Shown: piece after piece, positions 53,760 to 61,447 of the stretch | Position numbering within the stretch: the stretch's first letter is position 1 | How the letters are laid out: the number at the start of each line of letters is the position of its first letter | Source of the DNA: Candidatus Hydrogenedentota bacterium | GTDB lineage: Bacteria > Hydrogenedentota > Hydrogenedentia > Hydrogenedentales > SLHB01 | Assembly: GCA_020849535.1 (NCBI GenBank) | Contig: JADLGB010000039.1 | Location: forward strand, 1 to 61,447 | Reading direction: 5' to 3' | DNA: 61,447 nt | The notes under the pieces: generated by a model | The model's database searches: none | What the model saw: the letters and a program-made list of their open reading frames with translations, nothing else | What the model was told of the DNA's origin: nothing | Program-made: the position numbers and the translations under genes

Positions 53760-56312
53760 CTACTCCTGCATGCCTTCCACGATTGCCTGGACGAACTTCG
53801 GCTGATAATCGCCATATTGGGGGCCCGCGGTGTTCCGGGTCATCACGATGACCAGTTCATGCTCAGGATCGATTTTCAGAATCGCGGAGGATGCGGCTCC
53901 GTGGCCAAATGTCTTCGGGCTGAGTCCCGGTTCCGGCATGTACACGCATCCGATTCCCCATTCGATGTCCGTCTCAAACTTCACATACGGCGCGAGCTTC
54001 ACCGGCAGCAGCTTCTCGAACGTCTCCTCCTTCATGTACCGCAGGTTGCCGTATGCGCCCTTATTCAAGAGCATCTGCCCGAAGATGGCGATGTCCGGCG
54101 CCGTGCTGAAGGTGCGCGCGCTCGCATCCACTGCGTCCGTGTGCGTGCAGCCAAGCGGTCCCCACAGGTGATTCATGAACAACTGCGGCAATGCCTCGCC
54201 CGTAAGGGACTCCATCACCTTGCCTGCCATGGCGTATCCCACGCCGTTGTAGGCATGGCGTGTGCCCACCTCGAGCCGGGGATAGTACCCCGCAATTACT
54301 TCCTCGAAATCATTCATGTCGTCGCCCCAGTGATCGGGATACATGCGCGGCGGCTTGATGCCGAGTTGGAGTCCATTCGTGTGCACGTACAAGTGCCGGA
54401 CCGTGAGTGGCGTCTCCACGTCAATGCCTCGCAACGCGGGGATGTACCGATCGATGGGCGCGTCGAGGTCGACGAGTCCCTGGTCCACCAACTCCATCAT
54501 CAGCACGCCGGACAGGAACTTTGAAATCGACGCCATCCAGCTCTTCGTTTCCAGGGTCATGGGCTGCCCGTCACGCTCGCCATACGCCTTCTGAAAGAAG
54601 ACGACGCCCTTCCGCGCCAAGCACACCGCAAAGGGTTCGCTGCTGGCCGTGGCCCACTCATTCAGCACGCCGTCGATCTTCTCGACGACGTCTGGTTTCA
54701 TACCGGCCTCTTCCGGCGTTCCCGCGCGCAACGTGGGCGCTGGATTGCCTTCTTTCGGATACGGGCAGACAAACGCGTTGGGATGTGCCGCTTCCATTCC
54801 GTTCAGCTTGCGTTTCAGGCCCACCCACCACTGGCGGTCCGCGGCCCACACATCTGTGGCCACCGTTGCGGGGGGCATGTCGGGTTTGCTTTCAAACAGC
54901 CCCGCCAGCAGCACGGCCGTGTCGTGATCCGCGTCGATACCTTCCGCCAACTGATAACCAACCAGCCGCCCGATCGAATCCCGCTGCGCCTCTTGCACCG
55001 TGTCTGGAATGCCGAACGCCGGTGGGAGATCCAGCGTGGCCCCCTTGCGTTCAAACCACCACTGCAGGAACCCCTTGTACGCCACAGGCGCGCGGAACAG
55101 CGTGAAGTAGCGCCGGAACGTACGCCCGAATTCCGGAGAGACCTCCACGATCGCGCCGTACCTTCCCGGTTCCACGGCGATTGCCACGGGGTTGTAGTCC
55201 CGGTCGTAGTAGGCCGTCTTCAAAGTACACTTCCCCAGTAGACGTTCCGCCACTAGCGGCTGTGTGAACGCGGCCTCCGGAAAACTCTCCGAGCGAAACA
55301 CCGGCGGCTTCAATGCCATCGGGATTAACATGACCCGTTGCGCGCGCACGACATCCGCATCCGGCAGAACCACGGTGCCCAGCACAGTCTTTCCCGCCCG
55401 CACATCGAGCGTGACTGCCCCCGCACCCGGCTCCGGCATGTCGAAGAAAAGCTCCGACGTGGCGAAGCCGCCGCTCTCGACGAGCATCCCTTCCGCGGCG
55501 CGATGGCGTCCCATGCGTACCACAGCCGTCTCGCCCGCGAGTGACCCTATTGCCACAACTCGCACCCGGGAACGCGCGGAGTCATCGAAGTCCCCCGTCA
55601 CACGCGCCACATACGGCGCGCTGGGCCGTTTGGCAAGACGGATACGCTGGGTCGCCATTGTATTGTCGTGCGCGCGCGGCGCGGGGAACCAGAGTGTCTG
55701 AACGCGGGCCTCATCACCGTCCACGTCGTTGACCGTCAGTTGAACGGCAAGCTCAAGACCTTCCGCAGGATTGAGATTCAGATTGATCCACGGCAGCAGC
55801 ATCTCGACCGTGTATCCGGTCGCGTTGCGCGCGCGAACCGCCTCGTACGCGGGGACTACATTGGAGTCCTTCTTGGTGAAGTCGGCCGCCATGCCGCGCA
55901 GCGCGGGCTGATCGGCCGCCAATCCTGGACTGACTGCAACGCGATAGCGCTCCTTCGCCCCCTTGCTCGCCGCCACGACGACTTCAATCGAGTCCCCGTC
56001 CGGCAGCTTGTTCGCGTCCGCCGCTTCCGTAAAGGTGTCATCGCTAATGACTCCGAGCACGAGAAGGCCACGCTCGTCCCATGCGAGTTGGAAGGTGGAA
56101 TCACGATCGGCCAAGGGATAGGGTTTGCCATCCTCGGGCAGCATTACTTCGATGCGAAACCCCAGCTGTCCCCAGTCCTGCGCATCGCCGTCCACCGCGA
56201 TAGCGTCCATGCGCGGAACGTCAAAGACTGCGCCTTCTTCCGCCCACAGTGGCAGTACGGCCCAAAGCAGTACTATTGCAGCGACAATCAAAGCGGAACG
56301 TCTTGCGATCAT
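53760..56312 (-). CDS. CBM9-like plus serine hydrolase (beta-lactamase/esterase) fusion
   Basis: An 850-residue secreted protein: signal peptide (residues about 1-24), an N-terminal CBM9-type domain (about 25-225, DAIAVDGDAQDWGQLGF...DGDSIEVVV), a middle beta-sandwich-like part, and a class C beta-lactamase/DD-peptidase-fold domain at about 545-845. The nucleophile is Ser595 in MASISKFL (SxxK with Lys598). The second motif reads HAYNGVGYAM, with Y-N-G rather than the usual Y-x-N, and the late HGAASSAI is the HxG motif. It is probably an extracellular carbohydrate esterase. The ATG at 56312 follows GGGAGGAG. Confidence 0.82.
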   Translation of the reverse strand: MIARRSALIVAAIVLLWAVLPLWAEEGAVFDVPRMDAIAVDGDAQDWGQLGFRIEVMLPEDGKPYPLADRDSTFQLAWDERGLLVLGVISDDTFTEAADANKLPDGDSIEVVVAASKGAKERYRVAVSPGLAADQPALRGMAADFTKKDSNVVPAYEAVRARNATGYTVEMLLPWINLNLNPAEGLELAVQLTVNDVDGDEARVQTLWFPAPRAHDNTMATQRIRLAKRPSAPYVARVTGDFDDSARSRVRVVAIGSLAGETAVVRMGRHRAAEGMLVESGGFATSELFFDMPEPGAGAVTLDVRAGKTVLGTVVLPDADVVRAQRVMLIPMALKPPVFRSESFPEAAFTQPLVAERLLGKCTLKTAYYDRDYNPVAIAVEPGRYGAIVEVSPEFGRTFRRYFTLFRAPVAYKGFLQWWFERKGATLDLPPAFGIPDTVQEAQRDSIGRLVGYQLAEGIDADHDTAVLLAGLFESKPDMPPATVATDVWAADRQWWVGLKRKLNGMEAAHPNAFVCPYPKEGNPAPTLRAGTPEEAGMKPDVVEKIDGVLNEWATASSEPFAVCLARKGVVFFQKAYGERDGQPMTLETKSWMASISKFLSGVLMMELVDQGLVDLDAPIDRYIPALRGIDVETPLTVRHLYVHTNGLQLGIKPPRMYPDHWGDDMNDFEEVIAGYYPRLEVGTRHAYNGVGYAMAGKVMESLTGEALPQLFMNHLWGPLGCTHTDAVDASARTFSTAPDIAIFGQMLLNKGAYGNLRYMKEETFEKLLPVKLAPYVKFETDIEWGIGCVYMPEPGLSPKTFGHGAASSAILKIDPEHELVIVMTRNTAGPQYGDYQPKFVQAIVEGMQE

Positions 56313-56631
56313 GATTGGACTCCTCCCGCAGTGTCGTGTACCGAACCGCAACCAGCACGACAACAATACGGCATGTCCCCCGGACCACACAAGTCTCGCT
56401 GCTTGTGTGGCTTAGCGAAAACGGAGGTTCGTTTGGGCCGATGAAGTGCCCCCGTGCACAAGGGCCCGGAAACTCCGAATTGCATCCAGCCACCATGTGT
56501 GCGGTATGATCTTCTTCCTCCTTGCCTTTCAGGGCAAGGGATGGGGGACCGCTATGGGGGACTGCACGCTACGCAGGAGTGTGTGCAGTATGCCTCCCAA
56601 GAGGGAAGTAACTGTTGAAGGGGAGCCTCGA

Positions 56632-57972
56632 ATGTCGTACGTACACGAACTGATCGAATTGGCGAAACGCCACAATCCCGGAGAGCCTGAGTTCCATCAG
56701 GCGGTGGATGAGGTGCTGACCTCTCTGGAGCCGGCCTTGGCCCGGCATCCCGAGTATCAGGAGAACCGGATCCTGGAACGTCTGATTGAACCTGAGCGCG
56801 TCATCTTGTTTCGGGTGCCGTGGATGGACGATCAGGGACGCATCCAGATAAACCGTGGTTACCGGATTGAATTCAACAGCGCGATCGGCCCGTACAAAGG
56901 CGGGCTCCGCTTTCACCCCACCGTGAATCTGGGAATTCTGAAATTCCTGGCGTTCGAGCAGACCTTCAAGAATGCGCTCACCACGCTCCCCATGGGCGGC
57001 GGCAAGGGCGGATCCGATTTCGACCCGAAGGGCAAGTCGGACAATGAGGTTATGCGCTTCTGTCAATCGCTGATGACGGAACTGGCCCGCCACATTGGTC
57101 CCGACACCGATGTACCCGCGGGCGATATCGGCGTGGGAGGCCGCGAGATCGGCTACTTGTTTGGCCAGTACAAGCGTCTCCGCAACGAGTTCACCGGCGT
57201 TCTGACCGGGAAGGGTCTGAATTGGGGCGGATCTCTGATTCGTCCCGAAGCGACCGGATATGGGGCCGTCTACTTCGCGCAGAACATGTTGGCGACGCGA
57301 AACGAAACGCTCGAAGACAAGATCTGCACCGTTTCCGGTTCGGGTAACGTCGCCCAATACACGGTTGAAAAGGTCAACCAGCTTGGCGGTAAGTGCGTCA
57401 CGCTCTCGGACTCCTCCGGCTTCATCCACGATCCGGATGGAATCGACGCGCAGAAGCTGGCCTACGTCATGAAGCTCAAGAATGTCAAGCGCGGGCGCAT
57501 CAAGGAGTACGTGGATCAATATCCCCGCGCGACCTTCCACGAAGGCGCCCGCCCGTGGGGGGTGCCGTGCAACTGCGCGTTCCCGAGTGCGACCCAGAAT
57601 GAAGTCGAGCTGCGCGACGCAGAAGCCCTGGTGAAGAACGGGTGCACGCTCGTGAGTGAAGGTGCCAACATGCCTACCGCTCCCGACGCGGTGGACGTTT
57701 TTATCGCGAACAAGATCCTCTATGGACCGGGCAAAGCCGCCAATGCGGGCGGCGTGGCCGTGTCCGGCTTGGAAATGGCCCAGAATTCACAGCACGTCAC
57801 GTGGTTGCGCGATGAGGTTGACAAGCGGCTCAACGACATCATGCGGACCATCCACGACACCGCCTTTGCCATTGCCAAGGAATACGGGCATGCTGGCAAC
57901 TATGTCGTAGGCGCGAACATCGCCGGTTTCCTCAAGGTCGCCGATGCGATGCTCGATCAAGGTCTGGTGTAA
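56632..57972 (+). CDS. gdhA: Glutamate dehydrogenase
   Basis: A 446-residue cytoplasmic enzyme interconverting 2-oxoglutarate plus ammonia and glutamate. The family signature with the catalytic Lys is in TLPMGGGKGGSDFDPKGKSD; IEFNSAIGPYKGGLRFHP is conserved. The Rossmann motif VSGSGNVAQY (about residue 229) favours NADP. The true start is the ATG at 56632 (MSYVHELIEL, ribosome site GGGGAG); the longer upstream frame contains an unrelated hydrophobic leader. It is expressed alone and followed by a hairpin. Confidence 0.95.
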   Translation: MSYVHELIELAKRHNPGEPEFHQAVDEVLTSLEPALARHPEYQENRILERLIEPERVILFRVPWMDDQGRIQINRGYRIEFNSAIGPYKGGLRFHPTVNLGILKFLAFEQTFKNALTTLPMGGGKGGSDFDPKGKSDNEVMRFCQSLMTELARHIGPDTDVPAGDIGVGGREIGYLFGQYKRLRNEFTGVLTGKGLNWGGSLIRPEATGYGAVYFAQNMLATRNETLEDKICTVSGSGNVAQYTVEKVNQLGGKCVTLSDSSGFIHDPDGIDAQKLAYVMKLKNVKRGRIKEYVDQYPRATFHEGARPWGVPCNCAFPSATQNEVELRDAEALVKNGCTLVSEGANMPTAPDAVDVFIANKILYGPGKAANAGGVAVSGLEMAQNSQHVTWLRDEVDKRLNDIMRTIHDTAFAIAKEYGHAGNYVVGANIAGFLKVADAMLDQGLV

Positions 57973-58022
57973 CGGCTTGACCGCCGCGTACGTCGGCCAC
58001 TGACGCGAGTTTCGATTGCGTT

Positions 58023-58071
58023 TGCGGTGCGGGCAAACCGCCTGCCTCTCAGGCGGGATGTCCGCATCGCA
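58023..58071 (+). terminator. Two-tier hairpin after gdhA
   Basis: The inner stem CCGCCTG/CAGGCGG (58038-58044 and 58050-58056) is nested within outer arms TGCGGTGCGGGC (58023-58034) and GTCCGCATCGCA (58060-58071), which pair with a few G-U pairs. No T-run follows, so it may terminate with Rho or act as a stable 3' end. Confidence 0.5.
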
Positions 58072-58150
58072 GGCAACAATTCTTGTCAGCGTGCATCCTT
58101 GAGTAAGAATCCGCGCGCGACGCGCCTAAAGTGACGAGGTTCCCGGCCGC

Positions 58151-60739
58151 ATGGATAAACCCAATGATGTGACTACCGGTGTTGCCGCGCTCGACGCCCT
58201 CCTGCTGGGCATCGAGTCAGGCGACAACATCGTGTGGCAGGTCGAATCTGTCGCCGACTATGCCGTGTTCGCGACTGCTTTTGCCGAACGCGCCATCGCC
58301 AATGGCCGCCATACGGTCTACGTCCGTTTCGGCCGCCATGTCCCTCTCCTGACCCCGCGCGATGGTTTGACCATTTTGGCCGTGGACCCGCAGGCCGGCT
58401 TCGAGCCCTTTATCGACAGCATTCATAACGAGATTGCCCGCGCCGGGCGTGGCGCATTCTACGTCTTCGATTGCCTCTCCGATTTGCTGGCGGATTGGTT
58501 CAGCGACCAGATGCTCGGCAACTTCTTCATGCTGACCTGTCCGTTCCTCTACGACATGGACACGGTGGCGTACTTTGCCCTGTTGCGCGATGCCCACGCC
58601 GAGTCCGCTACGCTTCCCATCCGGAGGACCACCCAACTCCTCATCGATCTGTACCGCCGCGGCGACAACGTCTACCTGCGCCCCATCAAGGTGCGCGAGC
58701 GTTTTCTGAGCACCTTGCACATGCTGCACGTCCTGTGCGAAGGCCGCTACCGGCCTGTCACCGAAAGTCATATCCTCGCGGAAGTATTGACTCCCCCCCG
58801 GCAGACCGCGCCACCTCCCTTGGCCTCGTGGAACCGCTTTTTCCTGGGCTCCTCCGAGCCGTTTGCCAACCTCGACGCGGCCGCCGCCGAAAACCGCACG
58901 GAGGTTTTCCATCGTCTTCTGCGCATGATGGTGTCACGTGACGCCCGCGTGCTCGCTCTGGCCGAGCGTTACCTGACACTCGACGATCTGCAGGCAATCG
59001 GGCGCCGCATCGTCGGCACGGGTCTCATCGGAGGCAAGGCCGTCGGCATGCTCCTCGCCCAAGCGATCCTGCGCCGGCATGATACGCAGTGGACCGCCCG
59101 GCTCGAAACGCACGATTCGTTCTACATCGCTTCCGATGTCTTCTACACGTTTCTCGTTGAAAACGGCTGCTGGTGGATCCGGAAGAACCAGAAGAATCCC
59201 GAAGCGTTCCATGAAAGCGCGAGTCAGGCCCGGCGCCGTATTCTCACCGGTACCTTCGCGCCCGCGCTACTCGATCGCTTCCGCATCATGCTCGAGTACT
59301 ATGGGCGCTCCCCGATCATCGTTCGATCCAGCAGTCTGCTGGAAGACAATTTCGGCAACGCCTTCGCGGGGAAGTACGAGAGCGTCTTCTGCGCCAACCA
59401 AGGCTCTCCCGATCAGCGCCTTGACGAGTTCCTGAATGCGGTGAAACGAGTCTACGCGTCGAGCATGGGGGAGGAGGCCTTGGCCTACCGCGCGCGCCAC
59501 GGCCTGCTCCAACTGGACGAACAAATGGCGCTCCTCGTGCAGCGAGTGTCCGGTTCCGAACACGGCAGGTTCTTCTATCCGCATCTTGCGGGCGTGTGCT
59601 TCTCGTTCAACCCCTACGTGTGGAACCACGACATCGATCCCAATGCGGGTTTGCTGCGGCTCGTCTTTGGCCTCGGCACCCGCGCAGTGGACCGCAGCGA
59701 CCAGGATTACACCCGGGTCATCGCATTGAACGCCCCCGAGCGCCGCCCGGAAGGTGACGGGAGTGATGGCGCTCCCCAGGCCCAGCACCGTGTGGATCTC
59801 CTCGACCTGCGCGAGAACACGTTGCGCACCGTCGATTTCGAGGAGGCTGCCGCGATGGATCACGACCTTCCCATCGATCTCTTCGCGCCCGTCAACGCCG
59901 CCGTGGCGCGGCGTCTCCGCGAGAGCGGCGAGCGGAACGCGCCACCCCGTTTCCTCACCTTCGACGGTCTTTTCAAGCAGACCACTTTCATCGAAGACGT
60001 CCGCACCATGCTCTCGATTCTCGAAGAAGCCTACGCTTGCCCGGTCGATGTGGAGATCGCCGCCAACTTGCCACCGGAAGGTGGCTACCGCCTCAACGTG
60101 CTCCAGTGTCGGCCGCTGCAGATTCACGGCGGAGCCTTGCACGAAAGTCTCCCCAATCCCATGCTGGAAGAAGTCGTGCTGCTGAAGACCTGTGGGCCCG
60201 TCATCGGCCGTAGCCGTTCGGAGGCCATACGACGCCTGATCTATGTCGATCCCGCCGGATACTCCGCCCTGCGCACCCAAGACCGCTACGCGGTTGCCCG
60301 GCTTATCGGACAGTGGACTCACCTGCCGTGCGATCCGGCCCGGTCCGGCGCACTCCTTCTGGTGGGGCCTGGCCGCTGGGGAACCCGCTCTCCAGACCTT
60401 GGTGTCCCCGTCACCTTCGCGGAGATCAACCATGTCGATATACTCTGCGAATTGGTTGCCATGAGGGAGGACCTCGTGCCGGATGTCTCCATGGGGACCC
60501 ATTTCTTCAGCGAACTCGTCGAAATGGACATGCTGTACATAGCCATCTTCCCCAACCAACCTGGGAACCACTTCGATCTGAAGAGCATTCTTCTGCCCGA
60601 AAATCGCGTTCATCAAGTGGACTCGATGCCCTCCTCCTACGCGGAGATCGTTCAGGTTTACGACCTTGAGGACGTCCGCCTTCATGCCGACACCATGCGC
60701 CAGGAGGTCATCTGTTACCGTACGACCTCGAGCGCGTAA
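58151..60739 (+). CDS. KaiC-like domain plus PEP-synthase ATP-grasp protein
   Basis: 862 residues. Residues about 8-215 follow the KaiC/RecA order (TTGVAALDALLLGI, VYVRFG, and a Walker-B-like AFYVFDCLSDLL), but the P-loop reads GDNIVWQVES with no GKT/S, so ATP binding there is unlikely. Residues about 285-720 form a PPDK/PEP-synthase N-terminal ATP-grasp domain: GLIGGKAVGML, then IIVRSSSLLEDNFGNAFAGKYESVF, and a late VLQCRPLQ. No phosphohistidine or PEP-binding barrel follows. The terminal part (LLLVGPGRWGTRSPDLGVPV) is distinctive. The role is unknown; a nucleotide-dependent phosphotransfer or sensing protein is possible. Confidence 0.8.
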   Translation: MDKPNDVTTGVAALDALLLGIESGDNIVWQVESVADYAVFATAFAERAIANGRHTVYVRFGRHVPLLTPRDGLTILAVDPQAGFEPFIDSIHNEIARAGRGAFYVFDCLSDLLADWFSDQMLGNFFMLTCPFLYDMDTVAYFALLRDAHAESATLPIRRTTQLLIDLYRRGDNVYLRPIKVRERFLSTLHMLHVLCEGRYRPVTESHILAEVLTPPRQTAPPPLASWNRFFLGSSEPFANLDAAAAENRTEVFHRLLRMMVSRDARVLALAERYLTLDDLQAIGRRIVGTGLIGGKAVGMLLAQAILRRHDTQWTARLETHDSFYIASDVFYTFLVENGCWWIRKNQKNPEAFHESASQARRRILTGTFAPALLDRFRIMLEYYGRSPIIVRSSSLLEDNFGNAFAGKYESVFCANQGSPDQRLDEFLNAVKRVYASSMGEEALAYRARHGLLQLDEQMALLVQRVSGSEHGRFFYPHLAGVCFSFNPYVWNHDIDPNAGLLRLVFGLGTRAVDRSDQDYTRVIALNAPERRPEGDGSDGAPQAQHRVDLLDLRENTLRTVDFEEAAAMDHDLPIDLFAPVNAAVARRLRESGERNAPPRFLTFDGLFKQTTFIEDVRTMLSILEEAYACPVDVEIAANLPPEGGYRLNVLQCRPLQIHGGALHESLPNPMLEEVVLLKTCGPVIGRSRSEAIRRLIYVDPAGYSALRTQDRYAVARLIGQWTHLPCDPARSGALLLVGPGRWGTRSPDLGVPVTFAEINHVDILCELVAMREDLVPDVSMGTHFFSELVEMDMLYIAIFPNQPGNHFDLKSILLPENRVHQVDSMPSSYAEIVQVYDLEDVRLHADTMRQEVICYRTTSSA

Positions 60740-60924
60740 CCGCACCTTATCTCCGACCCATAGCACGACTCTTCCGCTCCCCGCCAGCACTTCATCGAAG
60801 TGACAAAATTCGTCGCGGCAAGACGCGCGGCGTCGCCGTTTTGTCGTGAATACTGTCACGAACCTTGCCATCGGTCTCTTCTAAGGTATTGACTCCCATC
60901 CAGTTGCGGAAGGCGCGCCATTCT

Positions 60925-60940
60925 TGGATCGCCACTTGCT
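60925..60940 (+). promoter_or_regulatory. Sigma-54-like (-24/-12) promoter before the prepilin
   Basis: TGGATCGCCACTTGCT has GG at 60926-60927 and GC at 60938-60939, the spacing of the TGGCACG-N4-TTGCA consensus, with the -24 CAC changed to ATC. It stands about 95 bases before the prepilin ATG, compatible with a leader of 80 bases. Pilin genes in several bacteria use sigma-54, so this fits, but no activator site was searched. Confidence 0.42.
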
Positions 60941-61032
60941 CTTTTACCCGGCACGTTAGCGACGCGAAGTCGGCGCAAGGGATATCGCCGATGGTGAAAT
61001 TGAGGAACCAAGCAGCTCTGGAGGGTAAGACG

Positions 61033-61447
61033 ATGAAAGCTTTGTCAAAGAAGTCCGGTTTCACGCTGATTGAGTTGATGATCGTGGTCGCGATTATCGC
61101 GATTATCGCGGCGATAGCCATTCCGAACCTGCTCCGCTCCCGCATGAGCGCGAATGAAGCGGGCGCGGCTGGTGCGATGCGCACGATTTCGACGGGTGAA
61201 GTGGCGTTCCAGACGGCCGCGTTCGTGGACACGGATACGGACGGCGTGGGCGACTACGGCTCCCTGGCTGAACTGGCTGACCCCGATGGCGCGGGTGCGA
61301 CGCCCCCGTTCATTGACCAGGTCCTGGGCAATGGCCAGAAGCACGGCTATGTATTCACGGTCGCGGTGACCAACGGCACCGCCACCACGATGCCGGCCTA
61401 CACCTGCACGGCCACCCCGGCCGCGGCAGGCCGCACAGGCTACCGGC
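61033..61447 (+). CDS. Type IV pilin / type II secretion prepilin (cut by window end)
   Basis: The reading frame runs off the window's right edge after 138 codons. The start is MKALSKKSGFTLIELMIVVAII: a short basic leader, prepilin peptidase cleavage between Gly9 and Phe10, Glu at mature position 5, and a long hydrophobic helix ending IPNLL. The body has the conserved RSRMSANEAGAAGAMRTIS, then a globular part rich in Asp, Gly and Thr (VDTDTDGVGDYGS). It is a structural subunit of a pilus or pseudopilus; no assembly genes are visible. The ATG at 61033 is preceded by GGAGGGTAAGACG. Confidence 0.93.
   Translation, partial: MKALSKKSGFTLIELMIVVAIIAIIAAIAIPNLLRSRMSANEAGAAGAMRTISTGEVAFQTAAFVDTDTDGVGDYGSLAELADPDGAGATPPFIDQVLGNGQKHGYVFTVAVTNGTATTMPAYTCTATPAAAGRTGYR

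Noticed and set aside
56446..56631. Longer start for glutamate dehydrogenase
   Set aside because: The extension reads as unrelated hydrophobic and arginine-rich sequence; the ATG at 56632 has a ribosome site and gives the family's length.

Overview
The window is about 61 kb of high-GC (roughly 60-63%) bacterial chromosome with no rRNA, tRNA, phage or insertion-sequence genes that I can see. The gene families point to the PVC / Planctomycetota / Hydrogenedentota neighbourhood rather than a proteobacterium. The indicators are a 1325-residue cytochrome-c protein of the PSCyt1/PSCyt2/PSD1 type, two adjacent DUF1501 proteins, a formylglycine-type sulfatase, several Tat-exported 'RRxFL' proteins including sugar-metabolism folds, many Gfo/Idh/MocA oxidoreductases, and degenerate tandem decamer repeats between genes. 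The phylum is inferred from gene content only. The right end cuts through a prepilin gene; the first 301 bases hold no supported gene.

Layout. 0.3-8.3 kb: an SDR oxidoreductase, a TIGR02757 protein, a 2-Cys peroxiredoxin, a flippase-like membrane protein, two ParE-type toxin-antitoxin modules (one toxin has lost its start), zinc-ribbon and small membrane proteins, and a beta-propeller-like lipoprotein. 8.7-13.2 kb: a leftward set of an antiporter-EIIA fusion, two overlapping amidohydrolase-2 genes (one without metal ligands), and a sugar-1-phosphate nucleotidylyltransferase. 14-16.9 kb: an NCS1 permease, a hidden 57-residue membrane protein and L-rhamnose isomerase, tightly coupled. 17-20.7 kb: a PP2C-type phosphatase, a sulfatase and a secreted protein. 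20.9-28.5 kb: the PSCyt/PSD1 protein, a DUF1501 gene with an in-frame amber codon, a DUF488 protein and an intact DUF1501 copy. 28.7-33.2 kb: a large lipoprotein, a zinc protein, a membrane protein and a decayed toxin-antitoxin pair, followed by a nested inverted repeat.

33.6-46.8 kb is a carbohydrate region: ABC sugar permeases and binding protein (no ATPase here), a small-molecule kinase, a rightward trio of Gfo/Idh oxidoreductase, nitrilase and polysaccharide deacetylase, and a leftward run of methyltransferase, BASS transporter, GH88-type unsaturated uronyl hydrolase, small membrane protein, Gfo/Idh and a Tat-exported enolase-superfamily enzyme. 47-57 kb: a Tat-exported FucI-like protein, PPi-dependent phosphofructokinase, a PHP phosphoesterase, an ECF sigma / zinc anti-sigma pair, and a CBM9-serine hydrolase fusion. 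56.6-61.4 kb: glutamate dehydrogenase, an 862-residue protein joining a KaiC-like domain without a P-loop to a PEP-synthase ATP-grasp domain, and a prepilin behind a sigma-54-like promoter.

Taken together, rhamnose isomerase, GH88, a sulfatase, an enolase-superfamily enzyme and sugar uptake genes suggest a heterotroph using sulfated or uronate- and rhamnose-containing polysaccharides, with glycolytic flux passing through PPi-PFK. That linkage is inference. The most unusual items are the NCS1 / micro-membrane-protein / RhaA unit, the degenerate KaiC-ATP-grasp protein, the Tat-exported sugar enzymes, the amber-interrupted DUF1501, the nested inverted repeat, and a set of short tandem repeat families, one of which encodes the C-terminus of a binding protein.
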